Part shown: one piece after another, positions 1 through 7,546 of the stretch | Layout: each line of letters opens with the position of its first letter | How positions within the stretch are numbered: the stretch's first letter is position 1 | Source: Candidatus Scatousia excrementipullorum | Lineage (GTDB): Bacteria > Cyanobacteriota > Vampirovibrionia > Gastranaerophilales > Gastranaerophilaceae | DNA length: 15,476 nt | NCBI GenBank assembly: GCA_017694215.1 | Contig: JADIND010000148.1 | Span: 1 to 15,476 of the forward strand | Direction: 5' to 3' | Notes under the pieces: model-generated | The model's input: the letters and a program-made list of their open reading frames with translations, nothing else | Told to the model about the DNA's origin: nothing | Database searches by the model: none | Translations under genes and position numbers: made by a program

Positions 1-2
1 AC

Positions 3-1058
3 GGATGCGTATTCTATATAAATGAAAACTTACTGAAACCGGTTTATACTCATAATTTTAGTGCAGAAGATACTGAAAAAGATAATATAAAAGGCCTTTT
101 TAAATATTCTTTAAAGGAACCTCTGCTTGTAAACGGCTGTGCATTTGCCCTTCTGGTTATTTCTGATGAACAAAAATATACAAAAAATGAGCAAAAAATA
201 TTTAAAACCTGTGCACTGCTTGCTGCAAATATAATTAAGGAAATTGAATTGACTGATATTATGAAAATGCAAGTAAAAGCTCTGCAGGACGGAATAGTTG
301 AAATAAACGGTTTTAACAAGGTAATTCAGGAACAGAATAAAAAGATACTTGAAGCTGATAAAATAAAAAACAAATTTCTTTCAAATGTTTCACATGAACT
401 TCGTTCTCCTCTGAATTCCATAATAGGCTTTTCCGATATGCTTATGGCGGAAGCTTTCGGTAAATTGAATGATAAACAAAAAGAGTATGTAAATGATATT
501 CAAATTGCAGGTATACACCTTCTCGGGATGGTAAATGAAATTCTTGATATATCAAAAATTGAAGCCCATGCTGTTCGGATGAACTATTCTTCTTTTGATG
601 TTTATTTGTGTTTGAAGGAAGTTTTAAATATTCTGAAGCCTCTGTATATGAAAAAACAACTTATAGTGGCAAATAAAGTATCTGAAGGTACATTTGTAAC
701 AGCAGATTACCAGAAATTACAGCAGATATTTTTTAATTTAATAAGTAATGCAATCAAATTTACGCCTGATAGCGGAAAAATTGAAATTTTTACAAAATCT
801 TCTTCAAAATATTTATCAATAGCGGTTAAGGATAACGGAATCGGGATAGCTTTAAAAAATCACCGTAAAATTTTTAAGAAATTTGAACAAATTTCACCAT
901 CGACAAAAGAAGGGATGAATTCTACAGGGTTAGGACTAACAATTACTAAAGAACTGGTAAAGCTGCATAACGGTAAAATAATACTTCAAAGCCGCATTAA
1001 TGAGGGTTCTTCTTTTATAGTAAAATTGCCGTTAAAAATTAATTGTTGTCATGATTAA
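3..1058 (+). CDS. Sensor histidine kinase, 5'-truncated by the window edge
   Basis: The reading frame is open from the first complete codon at base 3, so the gene begins upstream of the window; 351 residues are visible. Residues about 40-82 look like the end of a GAF-type sensor domain and run into a helical linker (about 83-120). The dimerisation and phospho-acceptor H-box follows (FLSNVSHELRSP, His131), then the N-box (NLISNA, about 245-250), the G1 box (DNGIGI, about 277-282), an F-box (IFKKFEQI) and the G2 box (TGLGL, about 308-312). These are the complete ATP-binding and autophosphorylation motifs of HisKA/HATPase_c kinases, so the enzyme should be active. No membrane segment is in the visible part, and the signal sensed is unknown. 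There is no receiver domain and no response regulator next door, so the partner cannot be named. A TTG at 249 could pass for a start, but the uninterrupted, domain-like upstream frame argues against it. Confidence 0.93.
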   Translation, partial: GCVFYINENLLKPVYTHNFSAEDTEKDNIKGLFKYSLKEPLLVNGCAFALLVISDEQKYTKNEQKIFKTCALLAANIIKEIELTDIMKMQVKALQDGIVEINGFNKVIQEQNKKILEADKIKNKFLSNVSHELRSPLNSIIGFSDMLMAEAFGKLNDKQKEYVNDIQIAGIHLLGMVNEILDISKIEAHAVRMNYSSFDVYLCLKEVLNILKPLYMKKQLIVANKVSEGTFVTADYQKLQQIFFNLISNAIKFTPDSGKIEIFTKSSSKYLSIAVKDNGIGIALKNHRKIFKKFEQISPSTKEGMNSTGLGLTITKELVKLHNGKIILQSRINEGSSFIVKLPLKINCCHD

Positions 1059-1074
1059 AAAAAAATGCTAAAAT
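1046..1074 (+). promoter_or_regulatory. Promoter for the 245-residue membrane protein gene
   Basis: TTGTCA (1046-1051) and TAAAAT (1069-1074) are separated by 17 bases, with a TG dinucleotide one base before the -10 (extended -10). The predicted transcript starts near 1081 and gives a leader of about 22 bases that carries GGAGG. The -35 overlaps the last codons of the histidine kinase gene, so the membrane protein can be transcribed on its own. Confidence 0.6.
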
Positions 1075-1102
1075 AAAGACAAGAAGAGATGGAGGTTAAA
1101 AA

Positions 1103-1840
1103 GTGTCATCAATAAAAGAAGCATACGATAGTACAATCGGTGAAAGTTTTACGGGATTAAAGCTTTTGATATGGGCTATTCCTCTTGGTTATTGCAGAGA
1201 TTTAATGTCATCTGGCTCCATGGACTTTTTCTCTACTATGATTGTTTCCGCTTTTGCACTTTTACTTCTCGGATTTCTCGTCGAATCTGCAAATAATGCG
1301 TGCGAAAAGAAGCCCGAACTTGTTCCGGGGATAAATGTTTTCAGCATGGCTTTGAACGGGATTAAGGCCATTGTTGCATTAAGCGTTTATTTTGCTATTG
1401 CATTTTATGGTACTCAAATTTGCTGCAGTTATATTAATTTTGGAGAGCATACCGTTCTGTCCATGAGTTTAAAAATTCTTATCGGACTTTTATTTTATGC
1501 TATTCCGGTTTCCGGATTCGCTATATATGTACGGAAATTGGACATTTTCGAAGCTTATAACCTGAAAAAGATAATGTTTATTCTAGGTGAAGCTTTTATG
1601 ATGTTTTCATATTTGATAATAAAACTAGGTTTATTAACTGCTGTGGTTATTGGTTTTATTTCTTATTTATTCTGGTTATTTATCGGACTTGATAACCTGT
1701 TGATTAATTACATCTGGTCTATTGCAATCATGTATAACCTTGTTATCGGTGCTAATTATATTTCTCAGTTCAGTGAAGAATGGATGTCCTTTTATGAGAA
1801 GAAAAATCAGGTTATTGAAGACGGCGTAAAACTTTATTAA
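1103..1840 (+). CDS. Multi-pass membrane protein of unknown function
   Basis: The gene encodes 245 residues with a GTG start, chosen because GGAGG (1091-1095) lies seven bases upstream. Hydrophobic stretches suggest five to six membrane segments: about 42-62, 87-107, 121-143, 157-175, 176-196 and 203-220. The ends are polar, and the C-terminus (EEWMSFYEKKNQ) is charged. There is no signal peptide, catalytic motif or transporter signature that I recognise. The general plan, repeated hydrophobic hairpins around a short polar loop rich in Glu, Lys and Pro (about 64-77), recalls DUF4013-type integral membrane proteins, but that is only a resemblance. It lies 44 bases after the histidine kinase gene on the same strand but has its own promoter. 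A link to that kinase is possible but not shown. Confidence 0.85.
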   Translation: MSSIKEAYDSTIGESFTGLKLLIWAIPLGYCRDLMSSGSMDFFSTMIVSAFALLLLGFLVESANNACEKKPELVPGINVFSMALNGIKAIVALSVYFAIAFYGTQICCSYINFGEHTVLSMSLKILIGLLFYAIPVSGFAIYVRKLDIFEAYNLKKIMFILGEAFMMFSYLIIKLGLLTAVVIGFISYLFWLFIGLDNLLINYIWSIAIMYNLVIGANYISQFSEEWMSFYEKKNQVIEDGVKLY

Positions 1841-1888
1841 AAATTAAAGAACTGTATAATTTGTATTCTTATTACAATCTTAAATTTT
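1840..1888. terminator. Possible weak AT-rich hairpin between convergent genes
   Basis: An 11-base arm at 1840-1850 pairs with 1878-1888 (one A-A mismatch), and a 5-bp inner stem (TTGTA/TACAA, 1861-1865 with 1873-1877) lies between them. The arms are A/T-rich, so either strand would present a U-rich 3' arm. It sits in the 91-base gap between the convergent membrane protein and uvrB genes, where a bidirectional terminator would be useful. The low GC content makes this a weak call. Confidence 0.25.
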
Positions 1889-1931
1889 GATTTGTCTGCT
1901 TGAAGGTTGTATTTCGTTGATAGAGTATTTG

Positions 1932-3929
1932 TTATTTTCGGTTGTTGACCATTTCTCTGAGTTTTTTCAACTGATCTCTGATTTCAGCCGCACGTTCAAA
2001 GTCAAGTATTTTTGCGGCTTTGTGCATATCTTTTTCAAGTTTGTCAATAAGTTTAGGTAAATCTTTTTTCTCAATCCCTAAATCAACCATTTCTTCCGCA
2101 ACAATATCTTCAAGATCTCTGTAACTTGCAACAAGCGAAAGAAGGTTATTTTCGATAGGTTTTTTAATGGTCTGCGGAATAATTCCGTATTTTTTATTGT
2201 GGGCCAGCTGAATTTCACGTCGGCGTTCCGTTTCATCAATGGCGGCTTTCATTGAATCAGTAATTTTATCGGCATACATAATGACTTCACCGCAAGCATT
2301 ACGTGCGGCACGTCCGACTGTCTGAATAAGACTGGTTTCGGAGCGTAAAAAGCCTTCTTTATCAGCATCCATAATCGCAACAAGCGAAACTTCAGGTATA
2401 TCCAGTCCTTCTCTTAAAAGGTTTACACCTATTAAAACATCAAATTCCCCGAGTCTTAAATCTCGCAGAATTTCAACACGTTCAAGTGATTGTATTTCGC
2501 TGTGCAGATATCTTACGCGGATACCTTCCTGAATGAAGTAATCCGTCAGGTCTTCAGCCATTCTTTTTGTCAGAGTTGTAATAAGAACTCGTTCGTCTTT
2601 ATCTGTACGTTTTTTTATTTCAGCTTTTAAGTCCTCAATTTGAGTTTCAATAGGTCGGACATGAATTTTCGGGTCAACAAGTCCGGTTGGTCTGATAATC
2701 TGTTCGACAAGTTGTGCGGATGTTTTTCTTTCAAAATCACCCGGAGTGGCTGAAATATAAATTTTTTGATGAACGCGGCTGAAAAATTCATCATTTGTGA
2801 GCGGTCTGTTATCTTTTGCACAGGGCAGCCTGAAACCGTATTTAATAAGAGTATCTTTTCTTGCTGCATCACCATGGCTCATACCTTTTAGCTGCGGCAG
2901 AGTAACATGTGATTCGTCAATAACCGTTAAAAAATCGCCCTGAAAATAATCAAGAAGTGTCGCCGGCGGAGAACCTGGCGGGCGGCGTTCTATGATTCTT
3001 GAGTAATTTTCAATTCCGGAGCAATAGCCCATTTCTTTTATCATTTCTATATCGTATTTAACCCGCTGTTCAAGACGTTGAGCCTCAATCAGTTTATTTT
3101 CATTATGAAGTTCAACAAGTCTTTGCTGAAGTTCTTCTCTGATAAATTTAATTGTTTCATCAACATTTTCGTCATACGAAAGATAATGTACCGCCGGATA
3201 AATCACAACACTTTTCGGTGTTTCAATGATTTCACCCGTAACATTATCAATTCTCACAATTTTTTCAATTTCATCTCCGAAAAAATATATTCTAGTGATT
3301 ATTTTTTCGTACGCCGGCATAATTTCAACAATATCGCCTCGGGCACGAAATGTGGAACGTTCAAGAACCAAATCATTACGTGTATATTGCACCTGAATAA
3401 GATGTCGTAATAAATCATCTCTGGAAATTTCATCTCCTACTTTAAGTTCAACTGAACCTCTGAAATAATTTTCAGGGAGGCCCAAACCGTAAATACAGCT
3501 TACAGAAGCAATAATTATAACATCATTTCTCTCGTAAAGACTTCTTGTAGAATTATGTCTTAGCCTGTCAATTTCTTCATTTATTGATGCAGATTTTTCA
3601 ATATAAGTATCTGTTCGGGGAATATAGGCTTCCGGCTGATAATAGTCGTAATAACTGATAAAATATTCAACTGCGTTTTCGGGAAAAAGTTCTTTGAACT
3701 CATTGTAGAGTTGTGCGGCCAGTGTTTTGTTGTGAGCAATTATCAGTGTTGGTTTTTGAATTTTTTCTATAACATTGGCTATTGTAAAAGTTTTACCGCT
3801 CCCGGTAATGCCTAGAAGTGTTTGTGCATCATCTCCTGCCTCAATCCCTTTTACAAGCTGCTCGATAGCTTTTGGCTGGTCGCCTGACGGGGAATATTTT
3901 GAATGTATTTTGAATTTTTTGTATTCCAT
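1932..3929 (-). CDS. uvrB: UvrABC excinuclease subunit B
   Basis: UvrB is the damage-verifying helicase-like subunit of nucleotide excision repair. It is loaded by UvrA, opens the DNA around a lesion and recruits the UvrC nuclease. At 665 residues the protein has the usual full length. Visible are Walker A GITGSGKT (40-47), the DNA-inserting beta-hairpin (YYDYYQPEAYIP, about 93-104), the Walker B DESH box (338-341), helicase motif VI (QTVGRAARN) and a C-terminal UVR domain (roughly 625-660, with FERAAEIRDQLKKL) that contacts UvrC. The start MEYKKFKIHSKYSPSGDQPK matches the conserved family N-terminus. No Shine-Dalgarno sequence precedes the ATG, and the best promoter would start the transcript on the ATG itself. 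uvrA and uvrC are not in the window; the gene stands alone, convergent with one hypothetical gene and divergent from another. Confidence 0.98.
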   Translation of the reverse strand: MEYKKFKIHSKYSPSGDQPKAIEQLVKGIEAGDDAQTLLGITGSGKTFTIANVIEKIQKPTLIIAHNKTLAAQLYNEFKELFPENAVEYFISYYDYYQPEAYIPRTDTYIEKSASINEEIDRLRHNSTRSLYERNDVIIIASVSCIYGLGLPENYFRGSVELKVGDEISRDDLLRHLIQVQYTRNDLVLERSTFRARGDIVEIMPAYEKIITRIYFFGDEIEKIVRIDNVTGEIIETPKSVVIYPAVHYLSYDENVDETIKFIREELQQRLVELHNENKLIEAQRLEQRVKYDIEMIKEMGYCSGIENYSRIIERRPPGSPPATLLDYFQGDFLTVIDESHVTLPQLKGMSHGDAARKDTLIKYGFRLPCAKDNRPLTNDEFFSRVHQKIYISATPGDFERKTSAQLVEQIIRPTGLVDPKIHVRPIETQIEDLKAEIKKRTDKDERVLITTLTKRMAEDLTDYFIQEGIRVRYLHSEIQSLERVEILRDLRLGEFDVLIGVNLLREGLDIPEVSLVAIMDADKEGFLRSETSLIQTVGRAARNACGEVIMYADKITDSMKAAIDETERRREIQLAHNKKYGIIPQTIKKPIENNLLSLVASYRDLEDIVAEEMVDLGIEKKDLPKLIDKLEKDMHKAAKILDFERAAEIRDQLKKLREMVNNRK

Positions 3930-3935
3930 AACTGA

Positions 3936-3964
3936 ATTTTAATATTAAAAGGGATAGATAGCAA
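3936..3964 (-). promoter_or_regulatory. uvrB promoter placing transcription start on the ATG
   Basis: On the minus strand, TTGCTA (3964-3959) and TAAAAT (3941-3936) are separated by 17 bases. Seven bases past the -10 is 3929, the A of the uvrB ATG, so the mRNA would be leaderless. A TATAAT on the same strand (3991-3986) could be an alternative upstream -10 but lacks a good -35. I see no LexA-type palindrome. Confidence 0.5.
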
Positions 3965-3987
3965 ATTTTTTTATTTACGGATATTAT

Positions 3988-3993
3988 TATAAA
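3988..3993 (+). promoter_or_regulatory. Possible -10 element for the 337-residue hypothetical gene
   Basis: TATAAA at 3988-3993 would start a transcript near 4000, about 20 bases before the TTG start. The -35 region is only a T-run (TTTTTT near 3966-3971), so the call is weak. It overlaps a minus-strand TATAAT (3986-3991) facing uvrB. Confidence 0.25.
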
Positions 3994-4019
3994 TACAGCA
4001 AATATGGAAAGATAAAACT

Positions 4020-5033
4020 TTGATTAATCCGGTAAGTTTTAAAAATAATACGCAAACAGTTAATAATAATAAGTCAGAGCCTTCGTCAAAAGGAAAATCC
4101 GATGAGTACAAAGATCCTCTTGCAAGCCAGTGGCTAAATTATGTACTTTGTTCAACAGAACTCGGTGCTTTAATACATGAAATTGCTCCAAGAACGGCTC
4201 AGGCTCTATGGATTCCGACAATAATGTATCTCGGTGCTGATATTTATGACAAATATAAAAACGATAAAGATACGTATTCTCCAAGTCGTAAAAGAGGTGT
4301 TGAGCAGGCTATTTATCAGGGAACCGCCGGATTTCTTCTGCCTGCACTGTCGATTTTTGTAGGGCAAAAACTTACCTCTCCGCTAGGAAAACTTGTTAAT
4401 AAAGGTATAAGTGTCAATCAGAAAGAAGCTGTGTTAAATCATATCAAAAATTCTCTTGAACAGTGTGTGGGCAGCAGATTTAACAGCTATGAAAATTTTG
4501 AAAATTTTGTTATAAATTCTCTTGAAAATAAAATTATGGCATGCAAAAATGAAAAAAAATCCGATAGCATTTTTAAAAGATTAATTAAATTTTGTCAGAA
4601 AAAATATACACTTGCTGTTAAAGATGATGAAAAAATAACGAATTTTGCCAAACAAAATATAAAGGAGCTCTATGAAATAAAAGACGCACTTTCAAAAAAA
4701 GAAAAACCTAAACAAATATCAAAAAGTGCTTTTAGAAATTATCTTGAAAAATCAACCAATTTGAGGGCAACATACGGCAAAGATTACGCGAATGATGCAC
4801 TCCGATATGCTTTAAAATCTTATCAAAATAAACTTATTATGAAAAATAAGCTCATAAAAACATCAGGAGGGCTTGTCGCACTGGCAATAACTCTCAATCC
4901 TATTTACAATTATGTACAGGAAACTTTTATCCCAAAATATATAGATCCCGGTATAGACAGATTTAACAGAGCCATAATTGACAGAAGTATTCTGAAACAG
5001 CACATTAAATCTGATACAGGCAAAGTTCAGTAA
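4020..5033 (+). CDS. Unrecognised 337-residue protein with two hydrophobic stretches
   Basis: The start is TTG, supported by GGAAAG (4006-4011) eight bases upstream; no in-frame ATG lies near the front. Residues 1-30 are rich in Asn, Ser and Lys and look disordered, with no signal peptide. Residues 35-80 are mixed polar and hydrophobic (TELGALIHEIAPRTAQALW, then YLGADIYDKY). A Gly-rich hydrophobic stretch at about 101-116 may enter a membrane, and a second lies at about 282-300 near the C-terminus. Between them is a Lys/Glu-rich helical middle (about 131-280) with likely coiled-coil parts. I recognise no domain or catalytic motif. The gene diverges from uvrB and converges on the CpaF-like gene with only 15 bases between stop codons. 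Codon use resembles its neighbours, so transfer is not suggested. It may be a lineage-specific membrane-associated protein. Confidence 0.8.
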   Translation: MINPVSFKNNTQTVNNNKSEPSSKGKSDEYKDPLASQWLNYVLCSTELGALIHEIAPRTAQALWIPTIMYLGADIYDKYKNDKDTYSPSRKRGVEQAIYQGTAGFLLPALSIFVGQKLTSPLGKLVNKGISVNQKEAVLNHIKNSLEQCVGSRFNSYENFENFVINSLENKIMACKNEKKSDSIFKRLIKFCQKKYTLAVKDDEKITNFAKQNIKELYEIKDALSKKEKPKQISKSAFRNYLEKSTNLRATYGKDYANDALRYALKSYQNKLIMKNKLIKTSGGLVALAITLNPIYNYVQETFIPKYIDPGIDRFNRAIIDRSILKQHIKSDTGKVQ

Positions 5034-5048
5034 ACATTATTTGTTTGA

Positions 5049-6263
5049 TTAATTTTCATCAAAATTATAACGGTATAGACCGTCTTCATATTTCAGAATT
5101 TCAGTCAGAACAAGCGAACCGGATTTGTTCAATGTAAGTTCGGCAACTGATGAAATTTTGAAAAGAGAATCCTCAGCTTTTTGCATAAGGAAAATATAGT
5201 TAAATTTGGACGCAATATATGCTTTAGCCTGTTTTTCAGTGCATTTTTCGTTATAAATTTTGTATCCGGCAAGTTTGGTTATTGCCTGGGTGAGCGAATC
5301 GGCTTCAATATCCGCGAAATATCCATCTTGAAAGTGTTCGGACAATATTACCGGCAGATATTCAGTATCGTTAATTACATATTCATATTTTAGTTTTGAT
5401 ACTGCATTGAACAAGTCGGAAAGACCGTTTTCACCTAGCCCTTTTATGTAATAGCAATCTCTGTTCTGTGCATGGATAATCGGGTAATTTTCCAGTATGG
5501 CAGTTCTTTTGTCTAAATCAATTTCCCGTGCAATAGCGGATATTAAGGCAGTTTTGCCTGATGAGGCAGGCCCTGCTATAAGAACATTTTTCTTTTCAGT
5601 AATCAGTTTTTTTATGAATTCACAGGTATCTTTATTAATTGAATTGTCGTTTAGCAAAAATTTAAAATCAACTTTTTCGCTTTTTAACTTTTCAAACAAA
5701 ATTTTCTCATTGCTAACAGGTGGAGAAAAAAGTGTGATAATGAGTTTATTTAGTCTGATTTGACCGAAGAAAAGCGAATCAGGTTTGTTAATTTTTCTAC
5801 GGATTGAGGAATAAAGTTTTTCAAACTGTGCTTCCGAAAGAACAGCATCTTCTTTAACAAAACCGTAATTTCTTCCTGTATAAATACTGCCGTCCGAATT
5901 TACATATATGGCATTGACATCATCTCTGGATATAAAATAATCAAGTTCGCCAAATCCGTGAACAGAGTTCATAAACAACGAAATTATGTGTTCTTTTTCT
6001 TCATTTGAAAATGAAATATCAGAGTATTCATTTTCAAGTTTATAGAGAAGAAAATCAGAAATAAGTTTCCGTTGTTCATTTTCAGAGTATTCGAACCATA
6101 CAGGAATTGACGCAACTTTTTGCGACAAACTCAGAGCAAGTTCATCAAATACCGGTCCTAAATCTGCTTCTTCCACTTCGTTATTTTGAATATCCGCAGG
6201 CTGTAAGCCTTCCTCCGGAAGTTCAATGCTGTTAAAATTGCTGAATCTGTCTTTTAATGCCAT
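5049..6263 (-). CDS. CpaF/TadA-like secretion ATPase with degenerate active site
   Basis: The 404-residue protein has the two-domain plan of the VirB11/CpaF ATPases that power type IVc (Tad) pili. An N-terminal part resembles CpaF (about 60-180; GFGELDYFISRDDVNAIYVN at 103-122 matches the family pattern of a short domain opening with 'ddvteI.vN'), followed by a RecA-like core with Walker A GPASSGKT (231-238). The other catalytic elements are eroded. The acidic box reads AILENYP (255-261, Asp lost); the Walker B region reads YVINDTEY (295-302) where the family has VVGEVRG; the His box reads ADIEAD (317-322) where the family has TTIHAN. The paired arginines of the linker are also gone. ATP binding is plausible, normal hydrolysis doubtful. 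The ATG has AAGAGG seven bases upstream, inside the end of the cpaE-like gene. No platform (tadB/tadC), pilin or secretin genes are nearby. Confidence 0.85.
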   Translation of the reverse strand: MALKDRFSNFNSIELPEEGLQPADIQNNEVEEADLGPVFDELALSLSQKVASIPVWFEYSENEQRKLISDFLLYKLENEYSDISFSNEEKEHIISLFMNSVHGFGELDYFISRDDVNAIYVNSDGSIYTGRNYGFVKEDAVLSEAQFEKLYSSIRRKINKPDSLFFGQIRLNKLIITLFSPPVSNEKILFEKLKSEKVDFKFLLNDNSINKDTCEFIKKLITEKKNVLIAGPASSGKTALISAIAREIDLDKRTAILENYPIIHAQNRDCYYIKGLGENGLSDLFNAVSKLKYEYVINDTEYLPVILSEHFQDGYFADIEADSLTQAITKLAGYKIYNEKCTEKQAKAYIASKFNYIFLMQKAEDSLFKISSVAELTLNKSGSLVLTEILKYEDGLYRYNFDEN

Positions 6264-6265
6264 AA

Positions 6266-7462
6266 TTATCCTCTTAAAATATTGTAAATATTGCTTAGTG
6301 AATTGTTAGAATACTTGTTGATAAGTCTTTTTCTGTAAATACTGTCCGAAATATTCATTGCAAGTTCTCTGAAACTGATTGCAACGTTGGATGTCGCATT
6401 TATTTCGGATACCAGAACCCCTTTGTTAATTGCTGCCATAAGAGTGAAATAGTTATTCGGAATTTTCCAGTAAACCTGTTTATTCAAAAGTTTTTCAACA
6501 TCAGAAATCTTAATTTCGTCATTTTCCATATAACGGTTAATTAAAATTTGAACTTTATCGCTGTCGTAGCCGAGTTTTTCAAATAAATCGAGGCATCTCT
6601 GGCAGTTTCTTAGTGCCGGAAGATTGACAATCGTTACAAGAAAAAGCAAATCCGAATTGTCAAGTGCAGTAATCGTTTTGCTGTCGAAATTGGAATCAGT
6701 ATCGACAACTATATATGAAAAAGTTTCTTTCAGAACTGAAATAAGGTTTTCAATTTCTTTTCGTGAAATTTCTTCCGCCTGTTTGAAAACAGGCGGATCC
6801 GCAAGCACGTATAAACTGCTGTTTTTATATTTTTCCATAGTGTTCAGAAGAAAATCTTTATTTATCTTGTCAGGGTTTTTCAGCATATAAGAGATGTTAA
6901 AAGTCGGATGCAAGTCCATAAACGTTGTAATATCGCCGAATTGAAAATTTAGATCAACAAGAGCAACATTTTCTTTTGTAATTTTTGCAAGTTCAAAAGC
7001 AAGATTTGCCGCAACCGAAGTTTTACCGATACCGCCTTTGTTTGAAAATACTGTAATCATTCGCGATTTTGTAGTTTTTTGATTCTGTCCGTTTAGTTGT
7101 TCGGCAACACGTTTTAAAACGTCAAAGAATTCGGTTTTTATAATAGGAGATGACAGAAATTCTTTAACACCGAGCCTCATAACACGAACTATTAAATCAA
7201 CTTCCGGAGTATCAGAAATTGCAAGCACCCTACAGTTGGAAAAATCGGTTTTTTGCAAAAAATCCGCATATTTTTTTATTCCGTCGTTTAAATCAACAAT
7301 GAGAAAAGTTTTGCTCTGGGAACTGAGTGTGTTATAAACATCAGAGAGATCTGAAAAATCATCAAAGCACTCAAACCCGCCATATTCGCCAAGATAAAGA
7401 CTTATAAGTTTTTTCAAACTTTCATTTGAAGATAAAATTATAGTGGAAATCTTCTCTGACAT
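6266..7462 (-). CDS. cpaE: CpaE/TadZ-like ATPase with receiver-like N-terminus
   Basis: CpaE/TadZ proteins are MinD/ParA-type ATPases that place Tad pilus assembly machines at the cell pole. Residues 1-123 form a receiver-like domain (LIVDL with Asp57 near the phospho-acceptor position, then a RVLAISDTPEVDLIVRVMRLGVKEFL-type segment at about 78-103). Residues about 134-380 are the ATPase: deviant Walker A NKGGIGKT (141-148, with the signature Lys142), switch I region VDLNFQFGD (169-177) and Walker B-like IVVDT (251-255). The VDLNFQFGD segment is typical of CpaE rather than of chromosome-partitioning ParA. The ATG follows AAGAGG by four bases, and a good promoter lies at 7481-7509. The stop codon is two bases before the start of the CpaF-like gene, so the two are one translationally coupled operon. 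The known role is polar or envelope localisation; the target machine here is unknown. Confidence 0.88.
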   Translation of the reverse strand: MSEKISTIILSSNESLKKLISLYLGEYGGFECFDDFSDLSDVYNTLSSQSKTFLIVDLNDGIKKYADFLQKTDFSNCRVLAISDTPEVDLIVRVMRLGVKEFLSSPIIKTEFFDVLKRVAEQLNGQNQKTTKSRMITVFSNKGGIGKTSVAANLAFELAKITKENVALVDLNFQFGDITTFMDLHPTFNISYMLKNPDKINKDFLLNTMEKYKNSSLYVLADPPVFKQAEEISRKEIENLISVLKETFSYIVVDTDSNFDSKTITALDNSDLLFLVTIVNLPALRNCQRCLDLFEKLGYDSDKVQILINRYMENDEIKISDVEKLLNKQVYWKIPNNYFTLMAAINKGVLVSEINATSNVAISFRELAMNISDSIYRKRLINKYSNNSLSNIYNILRG

Positions 7463-7480
7463 ACAACCTCTTCTAAATGA

Positions 7481-7509
7481 ATATTAGCACATTTTATGGG
7501 TTAGAGCAA
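7481..7509 (-). promoter_or_regulatory. Promoter of the cpaE-cpaF-like operon
   Basis: On the minus strand, TTGCTC (7509-7504) and TAATAT (7486-7481) are 17 bases apart, with an extended TG one base before the -10. Transcription would start near 7474 and give a leader of about 12 bases carrying AAGAGG. The TG-C-TAA layout closely resembles the promoter at 1046-1074. Confidence 0.6.
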
Positions 7510-7546
7510 TATATCGTTATAAAATAAAAAACTCAACTTGTTATTG

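Noticed and set aside
249..1058. A separate histidine kinase gene starting at TTG 249
   Set aside because: The same frame is open to the window edge, and its upstream residues read as the end of a GAF-like domain, so the real start is outside the window.
3078..3410. A 110-residue plus-strand frame inside uvrB
   Set aside because: It is antisense to the conserved uvrB coding sequence and gives a Phe/Asn/Ile-rich translation without any domain.
4490..4515. Short direct repeat GAAAATTTT in the 337-residue gene
   Set aside because: It simply encodes ENF-ENF in an AT-rich gene and has no repeat-array or mobile-element features.
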